Of a stretch of 64,000 bases of DNA, positions 17,576 to 26,789 are shown one piece after another. Positions within the stretch are counted from its first letter, which is position 1, and every line of letters starts with the position of its first letter. Source of the DNA: Shewanella oneidensis MR-1. GTDB taxonomy: Bacteria > Pseudomonadota > Gammaproteobacteria > Enterobacterales > Shewanellaceae. The stretch is from the NCBI RefSeq assembly GCF_000146165.2, contig NC_004347.2:4263029-4327028 (forward strand), written 5' to 3'. A model generated the notes under the pieces. It was not told the origin of the DNA. It did not search any database and worked only from the letters and a program-made list of their open reading frames with translations. Position numbers and translations under genes: made by a program.

Positions 17576-19789
17576 ATGTCACTGTTTGTTGAAGTTGCGT
17601 TACCTGTGCCTATGCGGCAAAACTTTACTTATCGCGTAAAGACAAACGAACAAAACGATGATAGCCCCCAAGCCAAACCACAGATTGGCGTACGGGTAAA
17701 AGTGCCCTTTGGGCGGCAGCAACTTATTGGTCTCGTTACCGCCATCACCGACAGCTGCGATCTGGCGCCAACACAACTCAAATCCGTCATAGAGTTTATT
17801 GATGACGCCCCCTTATTGCCAGAATCGCTTTATAAATTAACCCTCTGGGCCGCAAGATATTACTTTTGCAGCCAAGGACAAATGCTCACGCAAGCCTTGC
17901 CGGTGGCACTGCGCAAGGGCTTAGATGCCGCACCACAAAAAATCCAATACTGGCAAATCACTACAATAGGCAGCAATATTGCGCCAGAAACATTAAAGCG
18001 CGCGCCCGCTCAAAAAAAATTACTCGAGCATTTAAAGCAAACCAGTCTCACACAGGAAGAAGTCATCAGCTTAGAGCTGAATAAGACCGCGCTCAAAACC
18101 TTAGAAGAGAAAGGCTGGATTGCCCAGCACGAAAAAATCGCGCAGCTCAATCTCGATTGGCGCAGCCAACTCGAACTCGATGAAACGCCTCACAGGCTAA
18201 ATAAAGAGCAAGCCGTCGCCGTGACGGTATTAACGCAGCAGCAAGGATACCACTGTACTCTGCTCGAAGGCATTACCGGTTCGGGTAAAACCGAAGTCTA
18301 TTTAGCCTTGCTCGAACATATTCTTAAGCAAGGTAAGCAAGCACTTATTCTTGTACCTGAAATTGGCCTCACCCCGCAAACCATCAATCGCTTTAAGCGC
18401 CGTTTTCGGGTGAATGTTGCCGTGCTGCACTCGGGTTTAACCGACAATCAGCGCCTCGAAGCCTGGCGCCAAGCCCGTTGCGGCCAAGCTGCCATTATTA
18501 TTGGCACTCGCTCCGCGTTGTTTACGCCGATGGCATTTCCTGGCGTCATCATCCTCGACGAAGAACACGACAGTAGCTTTAAACAGCAAGAAGGTGTTGG
18601 CTATCACGCCCGCGACTTAGCAGTGATGCGCGGGCATTTAGAATCGATCCCTGTGGTTTTAGGCTCAGCAACACCGTCATTAGAAAGCCTGCAAAATGCA
18701 CTCAGTGGCCGCTATCATCATCTGCAACTCGGTGAACGGGCTGGCAATGCTAAAAAAGTACGCCAAGGCATTATCGATATTAAAAACCTGCCGCTCAAAG
18801 CGGGCATGTCGGCGCCACTGATCAATGAAATCCGCAGCCATTTGGATGCCGGAAATCAAGTATTACTATTTTTAAACCGCCGCGGCTTTGCGCCAGCACT
18901 GCTCTGCCACGAGTGTGGGCACTTACATGAATGCGACCGCTGCGATGCATTTTTTACTGTGCATCAATCCTTAGGCGAGATCCGTTGCCACCACTGCGGT
19001 AATCAATATGCCATTCCAAGGCAGTGTCACAATTGCGGCAGTACCATGTTGATGGGACAAGGTATTGGTACCGAGCAGCTCGCCGAAGCACTGCAATTAG
19101 AGTTTCCAAAATATCCAGTGGTGCGTATCGATCGCGATACCACTCGCCTTAAAGGTTCACTTGAAAGCCATTTAAGTGCGATTCATAAGGGCGAGTATAA
19201 GATCCTCGTCGGTACCCAAATGCTGGCCAAGGGGCACCACTTTCCAGATGTCACCTTAGTGGGATTACTTGATGTTGATGGCGCACTCTTTAGCGCCGAT
19301 TTTAGGGCGCCAGAGCGCTTCGGCCAGCTTTATACCCAAGTCGCAGGCCGCGCAGGGCGGGCCAATAAACTCGGTACCGTACTATTGCAAACTCACCAGA
19401 GCGATAACCCGATCCTTAGGGATTTACTCCACCGAGGTTATGGTGAGTTTGCCCGCAGCCAATTAAAAGAACGGCAAATGGCGCTCTTACCACCCGCTTG
19501 GCATATGGTACTGGTGCGCGCCGAGGCCCATTCTGCCTTAGATGCTGACAATTTTCTTAATTCGTTTGCATCCTTGCTGCCCCAAGATAAAGAGTTTGAG
19601 ATTATCGGCCCTATGCCCGCGCCACTCGATCGAAAAGCAGGTAAGTTCCGCCGCCAGTTGATGTTTCAGGCCAAGCACAGACATAGGTTGCAGCAGGAGT
19701 TTGAGCGTATTTATCCGCTTGTGGAACAACTGCCCGAAGCCAAACGCTGCCGCTGGAGCTTAGATAGGGATCCGCAGGATCTGTTGTGA
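17576..19789 (+). CDS. priA: PriA, primosomal replication restart helicase
   Basis: A 737-residue superfamily 2 DNA helicase that reloads the replisome at stalled forks. The N-terminal 3'-DNA-binding domain spans about 1-110. Walker A is EGITGSGKTEVY near residue 235 and the Walker B box is LDEEHDSSF. The zinc module (residues about 440-490) shows CHECGHLHECDRCDAF and then CHHCG and CHNCG, eight Cys for two zincs. Motifs V/VI include GTQMLAKGHHFPDVTLVG and QVAGRAGR. Full length for the family. It stands alone, 111 bases ahead of argS. Confidence 0.97.
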   Translation: MSLFVEVALPVPMRQNFTYRVKTNEQNDDSPQAKPQIGVRVKVPFGRQQLIGLVTAITDSCDLAPTQLKSVIEFIDDAPLLPESLYKLTLWAARYYFCSQGQMLTQALPVALRKGLDAAPQKIQYWQITTIGSNIAPETLKRAPAQKKLLEHLKQTSLTQEEVISLELNKTALKTLEEKGWIAQHEKIAQLNLDWRSQLELDETPHRLNKEQAVAVTVLTQQQGYHCTLLEGITGSGKTEVYLALLEHILKQGKQALILVPEIGLTPQTINRFKRRFRVNVAVLHSGLTDNQRLEAWRQARCGQAAIIIGTRSALFTPMAFPGVIILDEEHDSSFKQQEGVGYHARDLAVMRGHLESIPVVLGSATPSLESLQNALSGRYHHLQLGERAGNAKKVRQGIIDIKNLPLKAGMSAPLINEIRSHLDAGNQVLLFLNRRGFAPALLCHECGHLHECDRCDAFFTVHQSLGEIRCHHCGNQYAIPRQCHNCGSTMLMGQGIGTEQLAEALQLEFPKYPVVRIDRDTTRLKGSLESHLSAIHKGEYKILVGTQMLAKGHHFPDVTLVGLLDVDGALFSADFRAPERFGQLYTQVAGRAGRANKLGTVLLQTHQSDNPILRDLLHRGYGEFARSQLKERQMALLPPAWHMVLVRAEAHSALDADNFLNSFASLLPQDKEFEIIGPMPAPLDRKAGKFRRQLMFQAKHRHRLQQEFERIYPLVEQLPEAKRCRWSLDRDPQDLL

Positions 19790-19900
19790 TTCAATAATTT
19801 GATAAAAAATCATCGGGAAGATAGCAATTAGTCATCACAAACGGCTAAAATACGCGGTTATTCCCTGTATTCACTCTTAAAGTTAGTAGCTAATTAATCC

Positions 19901-21646
19901 ATGAAATCACATATCCAATCATTACTTGAACAAACTATCGAATCCTTTAAACAACAAGGTATTTTACCTGCGGATTTTGAGGCCCGAATTCAAGTAGATC
20001 GAACCAAGGATAAGAGCCATGGTGACTTGGCAACCAACGTAGCCATGATGCTAACCAAAGCGGCGGGTAAAAATCCGCGCGAATTAGCGCAGTTGATCAT
20101 CGACAACCTTCCCGCCTCCGCTTATGTGGCAAAAGTTGAAATCGCAGGCCCAGGTTTTATCAACTTTTTCATCGATGACAGCGCACTCGCTAACCAGTTA
20201 CAAGCCGCCATTGGCGATGAGCATTTAGGGATTAAACTGCCCGCGCCACAAACTGTTGTGGTGGATTATTCCTCACCAAACCTCGCCAAAGAGATGCACG
20301 TGGGTCACCTGCGTTCAACCATCATTGGCGATAGCGTGGTTCGCACCCTCGAGTTTTTAGGTCACAAAGTCATCCGTCAAAACCATGTAGGCGACTGGGG
20401 CACCCAATTTGGTATGTTGCTGGCTTACATGGAAGAATTACGTGCAGCCAATGGCGAGCAAGCCCAATTAGAGTTATCGGATCTGGAAACCTTCTACCGC
20501 GCCGCCAAACTGCGTTTTGACGAGTCTGCCGAATTTGCTACCCGCGCCCGTCAGCTCGTGGTTGCACTGCAATCAGGTGATGAGTACTGCAACAAACTGT
20601 GGCGCGAATTTAACGATATTTCGCTAAGCCACTGCCATGAAGTGTACGAGCGTTTAGGTGTGAGTTTAACCCGCGCCGATGTCCACGGTGAAAGCGCCTA
20701 TAACGCCGATTTAGAGCAAGTCGTTAACGATTTAGCTGCCAAAGGTTTATTGACTGAAAGCAACGGCGCCAAAGTGGTATTCCAAGAAGAATTCCGCACT
20801 AAAGAAGGCGAGCCACTGCCGGTTATCATTCAAAAAGCCGATGGTGGTTACCTGTACGCCACAACCGACTTAGCAGCTATGCGTTACCGCTCAAACGTGC
20901 TCAAGGCTGACCGCGTGCTGTATTTTGTTGATTTACGCCAAGCGCTGCACTTCCAGCAAGTATTTAGCCTCGCCAAACTGGCCAAGTTTGTCCGCGAGGA
21001 TATGTCACTTGAGCACTTAGGCTTTGGCACCATGAATGGCGAAGATGGTCGTCCATTTAAAACCCGCACTGGTGGCGTGGTGAAATTAGTTGATCTGCTC
21101 GACGAAGCCAACACCCGCGCGCTGGAATTAGTTCGCAGCAAGAATCCAGATATGGATGAAGCGACACTTGCTGAAATCGCCCGCGTAGTCGGGATCAGCG
21201 CAGTGAAATATGCTGATCTGTCGAAAAACCGCACCAGCGATTACATCTTCAGCTTCGAGCAAATGCTGAGCTTTGAAGGCAATACCGCGCCTTACCTGTT
21301 GTACGCATACACTCGCGTAGCGGGCATCTTCAAGCGTGCGACCGATGTTGACTTAAGCCAAGCCAAAATCGTACTCGAACACGAAAAAGAGAAAGATCTA
21401 GGCAACAAACTGGCGCAGTTTGGTGAAATCCTAAGCCGTGTTGTCGACAAGGGCCAACCACATGTGCTCTGCGGCTACCTCTATGAATTAGCAGGTGCTT
21501 TCTCTAGCTTCTATGAGGCCTGCCCTGTGCTTGCTGCCGATAATGATGAACAAAAACACAGTCGTTTACTGCTGTCACAACTGACGGCGAGCACTCTGCA
21601 AAAAGGCCTAAATCTACTAGGTATCGAAACCCTAGAACGGATGTAA
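19901..21646 (+). CDS. argS: Arginyl-tRNA synthetase
   Basis: A 581-residue class Ia synthetase charging tRNA-Arg in the cytoplasm. The N-terminal Add-1 domain covers about 1-110. The HIGH-type signature lies in [17 protein letters not shown], and [14 protein letters not shown] is also typical. The C-terminal anticodon-binding helical domain ends LGIETLERM. ArgRS commonly lacks a canonical KMSKS, and here the equivalent region is [17 protein letters not shown]. Start ATG at 19901 gives family length. The SPOR-domain gene begins three bases after the stop, so they are likely cotranscribed. Confidence 0.97.
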   Translation: MKSHIQSLLEQTIESFKQQGILPADFEARIQVDRTKDKSHGDLATNVAMMLTKAAGKNPRELAQLIIDNLPASAYVAKVEIAGPGFINFFIDDSALANQLQAAIGDEHLGIKLPAPQTVVVDYSSPNLAKEMHVGHLRSTIIGDSVVRTLEFLGHKVIRQNHVGDWGTQFGMLLAYMEELRAANGEQAQLELSDLETFYRAAKLRFDESAEFATRARQLVVALQSGDEYCNKLWREFNDISLSHCHEVYERLGVSLTRADVHGESAYNADLEQVVNDLAAKGLLTESNGAKVVFQEEFRTKEGEPLPVIIQKADGGYLYATTDLAAMRYRSNVLKADRVLYFVDLRQALHFQQVFSLAKLAKFVREDMSLEHLGFGTMNGEDGRPFKTRTGGVVKLVDLLDEANTRALELVRSKNPDMDEATLAEIARVVGISAVKYADLSKNRTSDYIFSFEQMLSFEGNTAPYLLYAYTRVAGIFKRATDVDLSQAKIVLEHEKEKDLGNKLAQFGEILSRVVDKGQPHVLCGYLYELAGAFSSFYEACPVLAADNDEQKHSRLLLSQLTASTLQKGLNLLGIETLERM

Positions 21647-21649
21647 GCC

Positions 21650-22345
21650 ATGAGCAATCGTGACTATGCCAACAGAAGACCGCAATCGGGCGCAAAACCG
21701 CGCCCCATTCGCGCGACACGAGCGAAGCCTGCGGCTAAAAAGGCCCCGCCTCGCCGTAAGCTTCCAATTCCTCTGATCCTGTTTGCCTTTGTAGCAGTAG
21801 GCAGTTTTGGGTATTTTCTGTGGAGCATTAAAGACACAGCTAAGCAGGAAGCGCCTGTTGAAGTCAAAACCGAAAAAGAGGTGAAGCCAAAAGAACCTGC
21901 AGCGCTCCTTACACCAAAGGTGAAAGAGACTGAACGCCAAGAGGTCGCCGTCGTCGCTCCGGTAGAAGAACTACCTGTTGTTGAAGCGCCGAAGAAAGAT
22001 CCTAATGCCTTGCCGCCAAAACCGAAGGAAGAATGGACCTATCTGGATGAGCTTGAAAACAAGCACGTCGAAGTGGATATTCCCGACGTTGTAGCAACCC
22101 GAGCACCCCAGCAATATCAATTACAGTGTGCCTCGTTCCGCCAAGAGTCGCAGGCGAATCAGATGAAAGCTGTGATTGCCTTCCAAGGATTAGAAGCGCA
22201 GGTAAGACAGATTGAAGGCACCTCAGGTACGTGGTACAAGGTGATTTTAGGTCCTTACGAACGTAAGCGTGATGCCGAGCGTAAACGCCATGTCTTGCAA
22301 AACGCTGGGATAAATGGCTGTCAATTGTTGCCAATACCCAAGTAA
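21650..22345 (+). CDS. FtsN-like SPOR-domain protein
   Basis: 231 residues. A basic, Arg/Ala/Pro-rich cytoplasmic N-terminus (about 40 residues) precedes a membrane helix (PLILFAFVAVGSFGYFLWSI), a Pro/Glu/Val/Lys-rich periplasmic linker, and a C-terminal SPOR domain (about 155-231, YQLQCASFRQESQANQMKA, WYKVILGPY). SPOR domains bind denuded septal peptidoglycan, and this topology is that of FtsN, an activator of septal wall synthesis. It follows argS by three bases and is closed by a terminator. It could also be another SPOR protein, but the argS neighbourhood is usual for ftsN. Confidence 0.82.
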   Translation: MSNRDYANRRPQSGAKPRPIRATRAKPAAKKAPPRRKLPIPLILFAFVAVGSFGYFLWSIKDTAKQEAPVEVKTEKEVKPKEPAALLTPKVKETERQEVAVVAPVEELPVVEAPKKDPNALPPKPKEEWTYLDELENKHVEVDIPDVVATRAPQQYQLQCASFRQESQANQMKAVIAFQGLEAQVRQIEGTSGTWYKVILGPYERKRDAERKRHVLQNAGINGCQLLPIPK

Positions 22346-22387
22346 CCTCATCTTAGGATAATCATCCCCTATCTAAAGTAGGCTACG

Positions 22388-22426
22388 AATCGCGGCGAAT
22401 GAATCATCATTCGCCGCGATTTTTTA
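22388..22426 (+). terminator. Terminator after the ftsN-like gene
   Basis: AATCGCGGCGAATGA pairs perfectly with TCATTCGCCGCGATT across an ATCA loop, followed by a T-run. It ends the argS/SPOR transcription unit. Confidence 0.9.
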
Positions 22427-22574
22427 TCTTTTTTCATTTAAACATGGCAAAAATCGCCCCTCAGCATCTAGATTTCAAACACTGCCAACATTAAATTTTC
22501 ATTTTATGAAAATAATAACTATCTATTTTTAAATAAAAAATTTATTTATTAAGAAAGGTTAATATTGCGTTTAA

Positions 22575-22588
22575 TTGACCTAAATCAA
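22575..22588. promoter_or_regulatory. Candidate FNR/EtrA site
   Basis: TTGACCTAAATCAA differs by one base from the FNR consensus TTGAT-N4-ATCAA. It lies 75 bases ahead of the 74-residue small protein in a very AT-rich promoter region, suggesting control by oxygen availability. Confidence 0.5.
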
Positions 22589-22662
22589 ACTTAGGCGTAT
22601 CCCTTAAATAACAGCAATACCTGTTGTTGACTCATCAAAAACTAACCCTAGGGTGACGTATT

Positions 22663-22887
22663 ATGAATGCATTAATAGAGATTGAAGCTTCTGAATTCAG
22701 CCAACTGTTCAAAAGCGGCGATGCCTTAAGTATCAGAATGTTTATGGAGCATGTGCACATGCCTTTAGATGTACAAGATAAAATATACCATGAGATCTCA
22801 GCGCTCGCGGAACTCGAACAAGACACAATTGCGCGCCTCATAGAAACCCATTCCCATTCTTTGATTTCCGAGCGTTTAGCCTATTAA
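22663..22887 (+). CDS. Small conserved-looking protein of unknown function
   Basis: A 74-residue acidic protein that I do not recognise. It is mostly predicted helix with no signal peptide, membrane segment or Cys, and is rich in Glu, His, Leu and Ile. A weak GGGTGA ribosome-binding site precedes the ATG by about seven bases. It stands alone between two terminators, downstream of a good FNR-type box, which supports it being a real, regulated gene. Function unknown. Confidence 0.65.
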   Translation: MNALIEIEASEFSQLFKSGDALSIRMFMEHVHMPLDVQDKIYHEISALAELEQDTIARLIETHSHSLISERLAY

Positions 22888-23002
22888 GTCAGCTTGATGC
22901 GCCATGATTTAAGCATCTGTATTGCCGCACAAGCGTTATCTATCATCACGCCAGCGCTTGCCTTAAACAGCTTTTTCCTTGTAAATAACCATGCTAAACC
23001 GT

Positions 23003-23037
23003 AAAAAAATAAGGCCAAATATCAATATTTGGCCTTA
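23003..23037 (-). terminator. Terminator of the NfeD/SPFH operon
   Basis: On the minus strand TAAGGCCAAATA, loop TTGA, TATTTGGCCTTA is followed by a run of seven T. It sits about 50 bases past the last gene of the operon. Confidence 0.88.
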
Positions 23038-23084
23038 GGTTTATCAACTGGTGATGCGATGAGACTCACTCGCTTTACTCAATT

Positions 23085-24020
23085 TCAGCGTTCTTCTTTT
23101 AAGCCGATGCTATTCATCCAGTAGTCGAAATCAACCATATTACCGGGCAACACAATACGGCTAGACTTTTGGCTTAACCCATCAAGTTGTTTAAAGTATT
23201 GCTCACCAAGCTGCATACGCAATGCATTATGGCCGCCGGGCGCGGCAATCACGCTAGCTAAACGCTCAATAGACTCCGCCGTTGCGCGCGACAACGTTAA
23301 AATTTCTTCCGCTTTACCTTCAGCCTCGTTAATACGGCGCTGCATTTCACCCTCAGAACGGTTGATAGTTTCGGCTTTAATCCCTTCGGAACGATTGATC
23401 TTACTCTGCTTATCACCCTCGCTTTTTGCCAGTAATGCGCGGCGCTCACGCTCAGCATTCACTTGCATTTCCATGGCATTTTTTACTGTCTCTGGCGGTG
23501 TGATGTTTTTAATCTCATAACGATGCACGCGGATCCCCCACATGGCACCCGCTTGATCGAGCACCTCAACCACTTTAGCTGAAATCACATCTCTTTCTTC
23601 GAAAGTCCGGTCTAAATCTAATGTACCGATCACAGAGCGCGTTGTCGTTTGCGCCAGCTGAATCGCCGCATAACGATAGTCAGTAATACCATAGCTGGCC
23701 TTAACAGGATCGGTAACAGAGATATAAATTACCCCGTCAACCTCTACATTCACTTCGTCACTTGAGAAGCACTCCTGTGGCGGAACATCGATAGTTTCTT
23801 CCTTTAAATCATGGATATAAGCCACTTTATCAACAAAGGGGATCAGTGTATGGAACCCCGCATCCAAGGTTGAGTGATATTTACCTAAACGCTCAACAAT
23901 ATAGGCCGATTTTGTCGGCACTAAACGAATCGATTGAAACAACTTAATGACGAAGATGGCAAAAATCAGCCCCCAAATAGCCATAACTGCGACATCGGTA
24001 TTCAGTGGTAAATTATCCAT
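23085..24020 (-). CDS. SPFH/stomatin-family membrane protein (QmcA-like), second copy
   Basis: 311 residues. An N-terminal membrane helix (VMAIWGLIFAIFVIKLF) precedes an SPFH/Band-7 domain with RLGKYHSTLDAGFHTLIPFVDKVA and RSVIGTLDLDRTFEERD. A long charged, Glu/Arg-rich coiled coil (about 175-250, AERERRALLAKSEGDKQ) follows. Such proteins form large membrane-bound cages or microdomain scaffolds and often work with FtsH or NfeD. Its ATG overlaps the stop of the paralogue upstream by one base (TAATG). Both copies have exactly 311 residues, so this is an old tandem duplication whose products may co-assemble. Confidence 0.88.
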   Translation of the reverse strand: MDNLPLNTDVAVMAIWGLIFAIFVIKLFQSIRLVPTKSAYIVERLGKYHSTLDAGFHTLIPFVDKVAYIHDLKEETIDVPPQECFSSDEVNVEVDGVIYISVTDPVKASYGITDYRYAAIQLAQTTTRSVIGTLDLDRTFEERDVISAKVVEVLDQAGAMWGIRVHRYEIKNITPPETVKNAMEMQVNAERERRALLAKSEGDKQSKINRSEGIKAETINRSEGEMQRRINEAEGKAEEILTLSRATAESIERLASVIAAPGGHNALRMQLGEQYFKQLDGLSQKSSRIVLPGNMVDFDYWMNSIGLKEER

Positions 24021-24955
24021 TAGCGTGCTCCTTTGCTCATTGCATTATGGCCACCCACGGTTTGAGTGACTTGCTCCATCCCTTCGAAGAAACCTTCAAG
24101 TTTTGCCATTTCAGCGGGGACAACTGACACTTGAGAATCGTTGAGGATCTTACCGAGCTGAGCGATGAACTGCTCTTTTAGCAGCATGTTCATCGCGTCG
24201 TTACCACCATTCACCGCTAACGCTTGGGAAATCATCGCCATCCCCTCAGACTTAGCCTTAGCAATAATGGCAATCTCTTGTCCCGTACCTTTAGCTTCGT
24301 TAATGCGCTTCTGTTTTTGGCCTTCGGAAATGTTAATCGCCTCTTGGCGCTCGCCCTCTGACATATTGATCATCGCGGCCTTTTCCGCATTGGCTAAGGT
24401 GATTTCGGCGCGTTTACGGCGCTCGGCTTCCATTTGTTTTTCAAGGGTATGGATCACATGGCGCGATGGCGTAATATTGCGGATCTCATAACGTAATACT
24501 TTGATCCCCCAAGGCTCAGACGCCTTATCAATCTCACGCACTATTGATTCATTTAAGTGGTCACGCTCAGAAAAGGTTTCGCTCAATGTGAGTTTACCGA
24601 TTTCAGAACGCATAGTGGTCTGCGCCAAATTCACAGCAGCTTTACGATAGTTTTCAATACCATAGCTCGCTAATTTGCCGTCCATCACCTTGAGATACAC
24701 TAGACCGTCGACTTCAAGCTGAGTGTTATCTTTAGAGATACAGCTTTGTGGCGGCACATCAAGCACTTGCTCACGGGTATCGTGGCGGTAGGCGACGCGG
24801 TCAAAAAAAGGAATTAAGAAATGAAATCCCGGTTGCAGTACGGTACGAAATTTCCCTAAACGCTCAATGACATGCACCTCACGCATAGGCACAATCAACA
24901 TCAGCTTATAGAGAATAAATAAGACAAATAAAATGACTAAGGTAAACACAAACAT
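24020..24955 (-). CDS. SPFH/stomatin-family membrane protein (QmcA-like), first copy
   Basis: 311 residues with an N-terminal membrane helix (FTLVILFVLFILYKLMLIV), an SPFH domain (ERLGKFRTVLQPGFHFLIPFFDRVAYRHD) and a coiled coil (EAERRKRAEITLANAEKAAMI). The C-terminal segment differs from its neighbour, with a Gly/Met-rich tail. It lies 17 bases after the NfeD-like gene and is translationally coupled to the second copy. NfeD plus SPFH operons are a recurrent membrane-organisation module; a physiological role here is not visible. Confidence 0.88.
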   Translation of the reverse strand: MFVFTLVILFVLFILYKLMLIVPMREVHVIERLGKFRTVLQPGFHFLIPFFDRVAYRHDTREQVLDVPPQSCISKDNTQLEVDGLVYLKVMDGKLASYGIENYRKAAVNLAQTTMRSEIGKLTLSETFSERDHLNESIVREIDKASEPWGIKVLRYEIRNITPSRHVIHTLEKQMEAERRKRAEITLANAEKAAMINMSEGERQEAINISEGQKQKRINEAKGTGQEIAIIAKAKSEGMAMISQALAVNGGNDAMNMLLKEQFIAQLGKILNDSQVSVVPAEMAKLEGFFEGMEQVTQTVGGHNAMSKGAR

Positions 24956-24972
24956 AGACTCATCCTTTAGTT

Positions 24973-25437
24973 TTAAGACGCTGCCTGATTCACAGGCTCA
25001 ACCACAAGGGCAATGTTTTCACGACAGATAATCCTGACCTCACACCCCACCGCAATGATACTACCATCCCCCAGTGCGGGCCATTCACTCCCTTGGAACT
25101 CAACTCTTCCTGTAGTTTGTCCTGGACCTATGGTTTGCTTAACGCGGGCGATTTTATTGTAGATATCAAGTTCTTCGTCAGTGTTATCCACATGGGAATC
25201 TCCACCGACAAGTTTTTGTGTGACTTGCCGAAAGGCAAGCAATAAGACAATGGCAGAAATGAACCACAGTGTCAGGCTCTGCACCAGCCCTTCCACGAGC
25301 CCAATGCCTAAGGCACCAGCCACCACTAAACAGGCCGCACCAAGAAGCACAACTATCCCGCCCGGTATCACGAGTTCGGCTAGCATCAAGATAATCCCGA
25401 TAATAGACCAGACTACAATCAGATTCGAAAACTCCAT
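24973..25437 (-). CDS. NfeD-like membrane protein
   Basis: About 154 residues from the ATG at 25437, which has a very strong GGGGGG ribosome-binding site; 25 further upstream codons are open but have no such site. Membrane helices are in LIVVWSIIGIILMLAELVI, VVLLGAACLVVAGALGIGL and LTLWFISAIVLLLAF. A C-terminal OB-fold domain (about 90-150, TTGRVEFQGSEWPALGDGSIIAVGCEVRI) is the NfeD soluble domain. It is the first gene of the NfeD/SPFH operon and its product likely partners the two SPFH proteins. This is the short type without the ClpP-like protease part. Confidence 0.88.
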   Translation of the reverse strand: MEFSNLIVVWSIIGIILMLAELVIPGGIVVLLGAACLVVAGALGIGLVEGLVQSLTLWFISAIVLLLAFRQVTQKLVGGDSHVDNTDEELDIYNKIARVKQTIGPGQTTGRVEFQGSEWPALGDGSIIAVGCEVRIICRENIALVVEPVNQAAS

Positions 25438-25726
25438 ATTCCCCCCTGAAATGAGAGCATCCTGTGCCGCACTATAGCAGCAGAACAATAGATATGCGAC
25501 ATAATATGTCAATTGTTATACGCTGATTATAAAATAACGGCAAGAGTAATCACCAAAGCTTGCTAAGAATCTGGGTAGCGTGATGGTAAAAGTGGGCCTT
25601 TTATGTTTTAAAATTAAGCATAATCAATTCAAAAAGTTAGCAAAAAACATCAACAACAAAGCATGAATTTAAAAATAATCATACAAAATCAATAAATTAA
25701 ACGCACATAAAACCACAATATGATTA

Positions 25727-25739
25727 TGTGATTTTCACA
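25727..25739. promoter_or_regulatory. Short palindrome TGTGA-TTT-TCACA
   Basis: Two CRP-type half-sites face each other with three bases between them instead of the normal six, about 20 bases upstream of the tsx -35. It may bind a CRP-like or nucleoside-responsive regulator, but the spacing argues against ordinary CRP binding. Confidence 0.3.
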
Positions 25740-25759
25740 ACAACATTCGATAAAAAACT

Positions 25760-25788
25760 TTGAACAATTGTAAATTTTTGCATATATT
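25760..25788 (+). promoter_or_regulatory. Sigma-70 promoter of the tsx-like gene
   Basis: TTGAAC, 17 bases, TATATT. Transcription would begin near 25795, giving a leader of about 125 bases. Confidence 0.6.
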
Positions 25789-25922
25789 GCCCGCACTTTT
25801 TACCTCGCTCTCTGTCGGAGCCGATTCAAGCCACTAATTCTGAGTCGCTTTGCCGTACTGTTTACCGAGCAGGAACTGAGTACAACCTTATTTAGCCTCT
25901 ACCCCTACAACAGGAAATAACA

Positions 25923-26675
25923 ATGAAAAAGACATGCCTATGTCTAGCATTAATGCTTTCACCTCAAGCATTTGCTGGTGACTTAGTACAGTGGTGGGAT
26001 TTCAGTGCAACTGCCCTTTATGGCGAAGACTACGACTTGGCTCCTTCGGACAAACAAGCCACAGTCACACTCGAAACCGCTGGTGCATGGAAATACGGTG
26101 ATTGGTTTGCTTTCCAAGATTTTATTTATTTCAAAGGCGACCACACGGGCATGGATAGCACCACCTATGGTGAAATTTCACCGCGCTTTAGTGCCAGCAA
26201 AATCCTTGGCGAGAAGATTGCCTTCGGCCCGATTACCGATCTTTCATTAGCACTCACCTATGAAGAAGGTGAAGGCCCTGTGCATAGCTTACTCTATGGC
26301 TTAGGTGTGGATGTCGCGGTTCCTTATTTTACCTATCTGAACTTCAACACCTATCGCCGTAATGGAATGAGTTCAGGCAATATCAGTGATGGCTGGCAGT
26401 TTACCCCAGTCTTTAGAATCGATATTCCAGTGGGTTCAGCCAATATTATCCTCGATGGTTTTATCGATTGGGTATTTGCCAGCGACAATGACGGCTATGA
26501 AGAAAACTTCCACTTCAACCCTCAGCTAAAATACGATTTAGGTAAGAGCCTATTTGGTGATCATAAGGCTAATAAGCTGCTGGTAGGTATTGAATACGAT
26601 TTATGGACCAATAAGTATGGCGTAAAAGGTGTCGACCAAGACACTTATTCAGTGATTGCCCAGTATCACTTTTAA
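25923..26675 (+). CDS. Tsx-like nucleoside-specific outer-membrane channel
   Basis: 250 residues with signal peptide KKTCLCLALMLSPQAFAG, then alternating amphipathic strands rich in Tyr, Trp and Phe typical of a 12-strand barrel. It begins LVQWWDFSATALYGEDYD and ends with an aromatic residue (VIAQYHF, C-terminal Phe) as barrels recognised by the BAM complex do. The pattern matches the Tsx/OmpK family that passes nucleosides across the outer membrane. Its convergent neighbour is uridine phosphorylase, which supports a nucleoside salvage role. It has its own promoter and a shared terminator. Confidence 0.85.
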   Translation: MKKTCLCLALMLSPQAFAGDLVQWWDFSATALYGEDYDLAPSDKQATVTLETAGAWKYGDWFAFQDFIYFKGDHTGMDSTTYGEISPRFSASKILGEKIAFGPITDLSLALTYEEGEGPVHSLLYGLGVDVAVPYFTYLNFNTYRRNGMSSGNISDGWQFTPVFRIDIPVGSANIILDGFIDWVFASDNDGYEENFHFNPQLKYDLGKSLFGDHKANKLLVGIEYDLWTNKYGVKGVDQDTYSVIAQYHF

Positions 26676-26712
26676 GCGCAGAATGACACGTTTTCAAGTA
26701 ACAATTTGAAAT

Positions 26713-26749
26713 ATAATAAAAAAGGTGCCAAAGGCACCTTTTTTATTAT
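26713..26749. terminator. Bidirectional terminator between tsx-like and udp
   Basis: A perfect 17-bp stem (ATAATAAAAAAGGTGCC with its reverse complement) around an AAA loop, with A and T runs on both sides, so it can end transcription from either convergent gene. Confidence 0.92.
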
Positions 26750-26789
26750 CGAGCCACTCGCTTTGCAGGGGAGTGATATCAAACCTAAA

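Larger units (their letters stand above)
25438..25922. other. Divergent intergenic region between the NfeD operon and the tsx-like gene
   Basis: About 485 bases, mostly AT-rich. It carries a good sigma-70 promoter and a short palindrome for the tsx-like gene (listed separately), followed by a leader of roughly 130 bases in which I recognise no riboswitch. Confidence 0.7.

Noticed and set aside
25795..25922. Riboswitch in the tsx-like leader
   Set aside because: The leader is about 125 bases but shows no conserved aptamer pattern I can name and no terminator/antiterminator pair.
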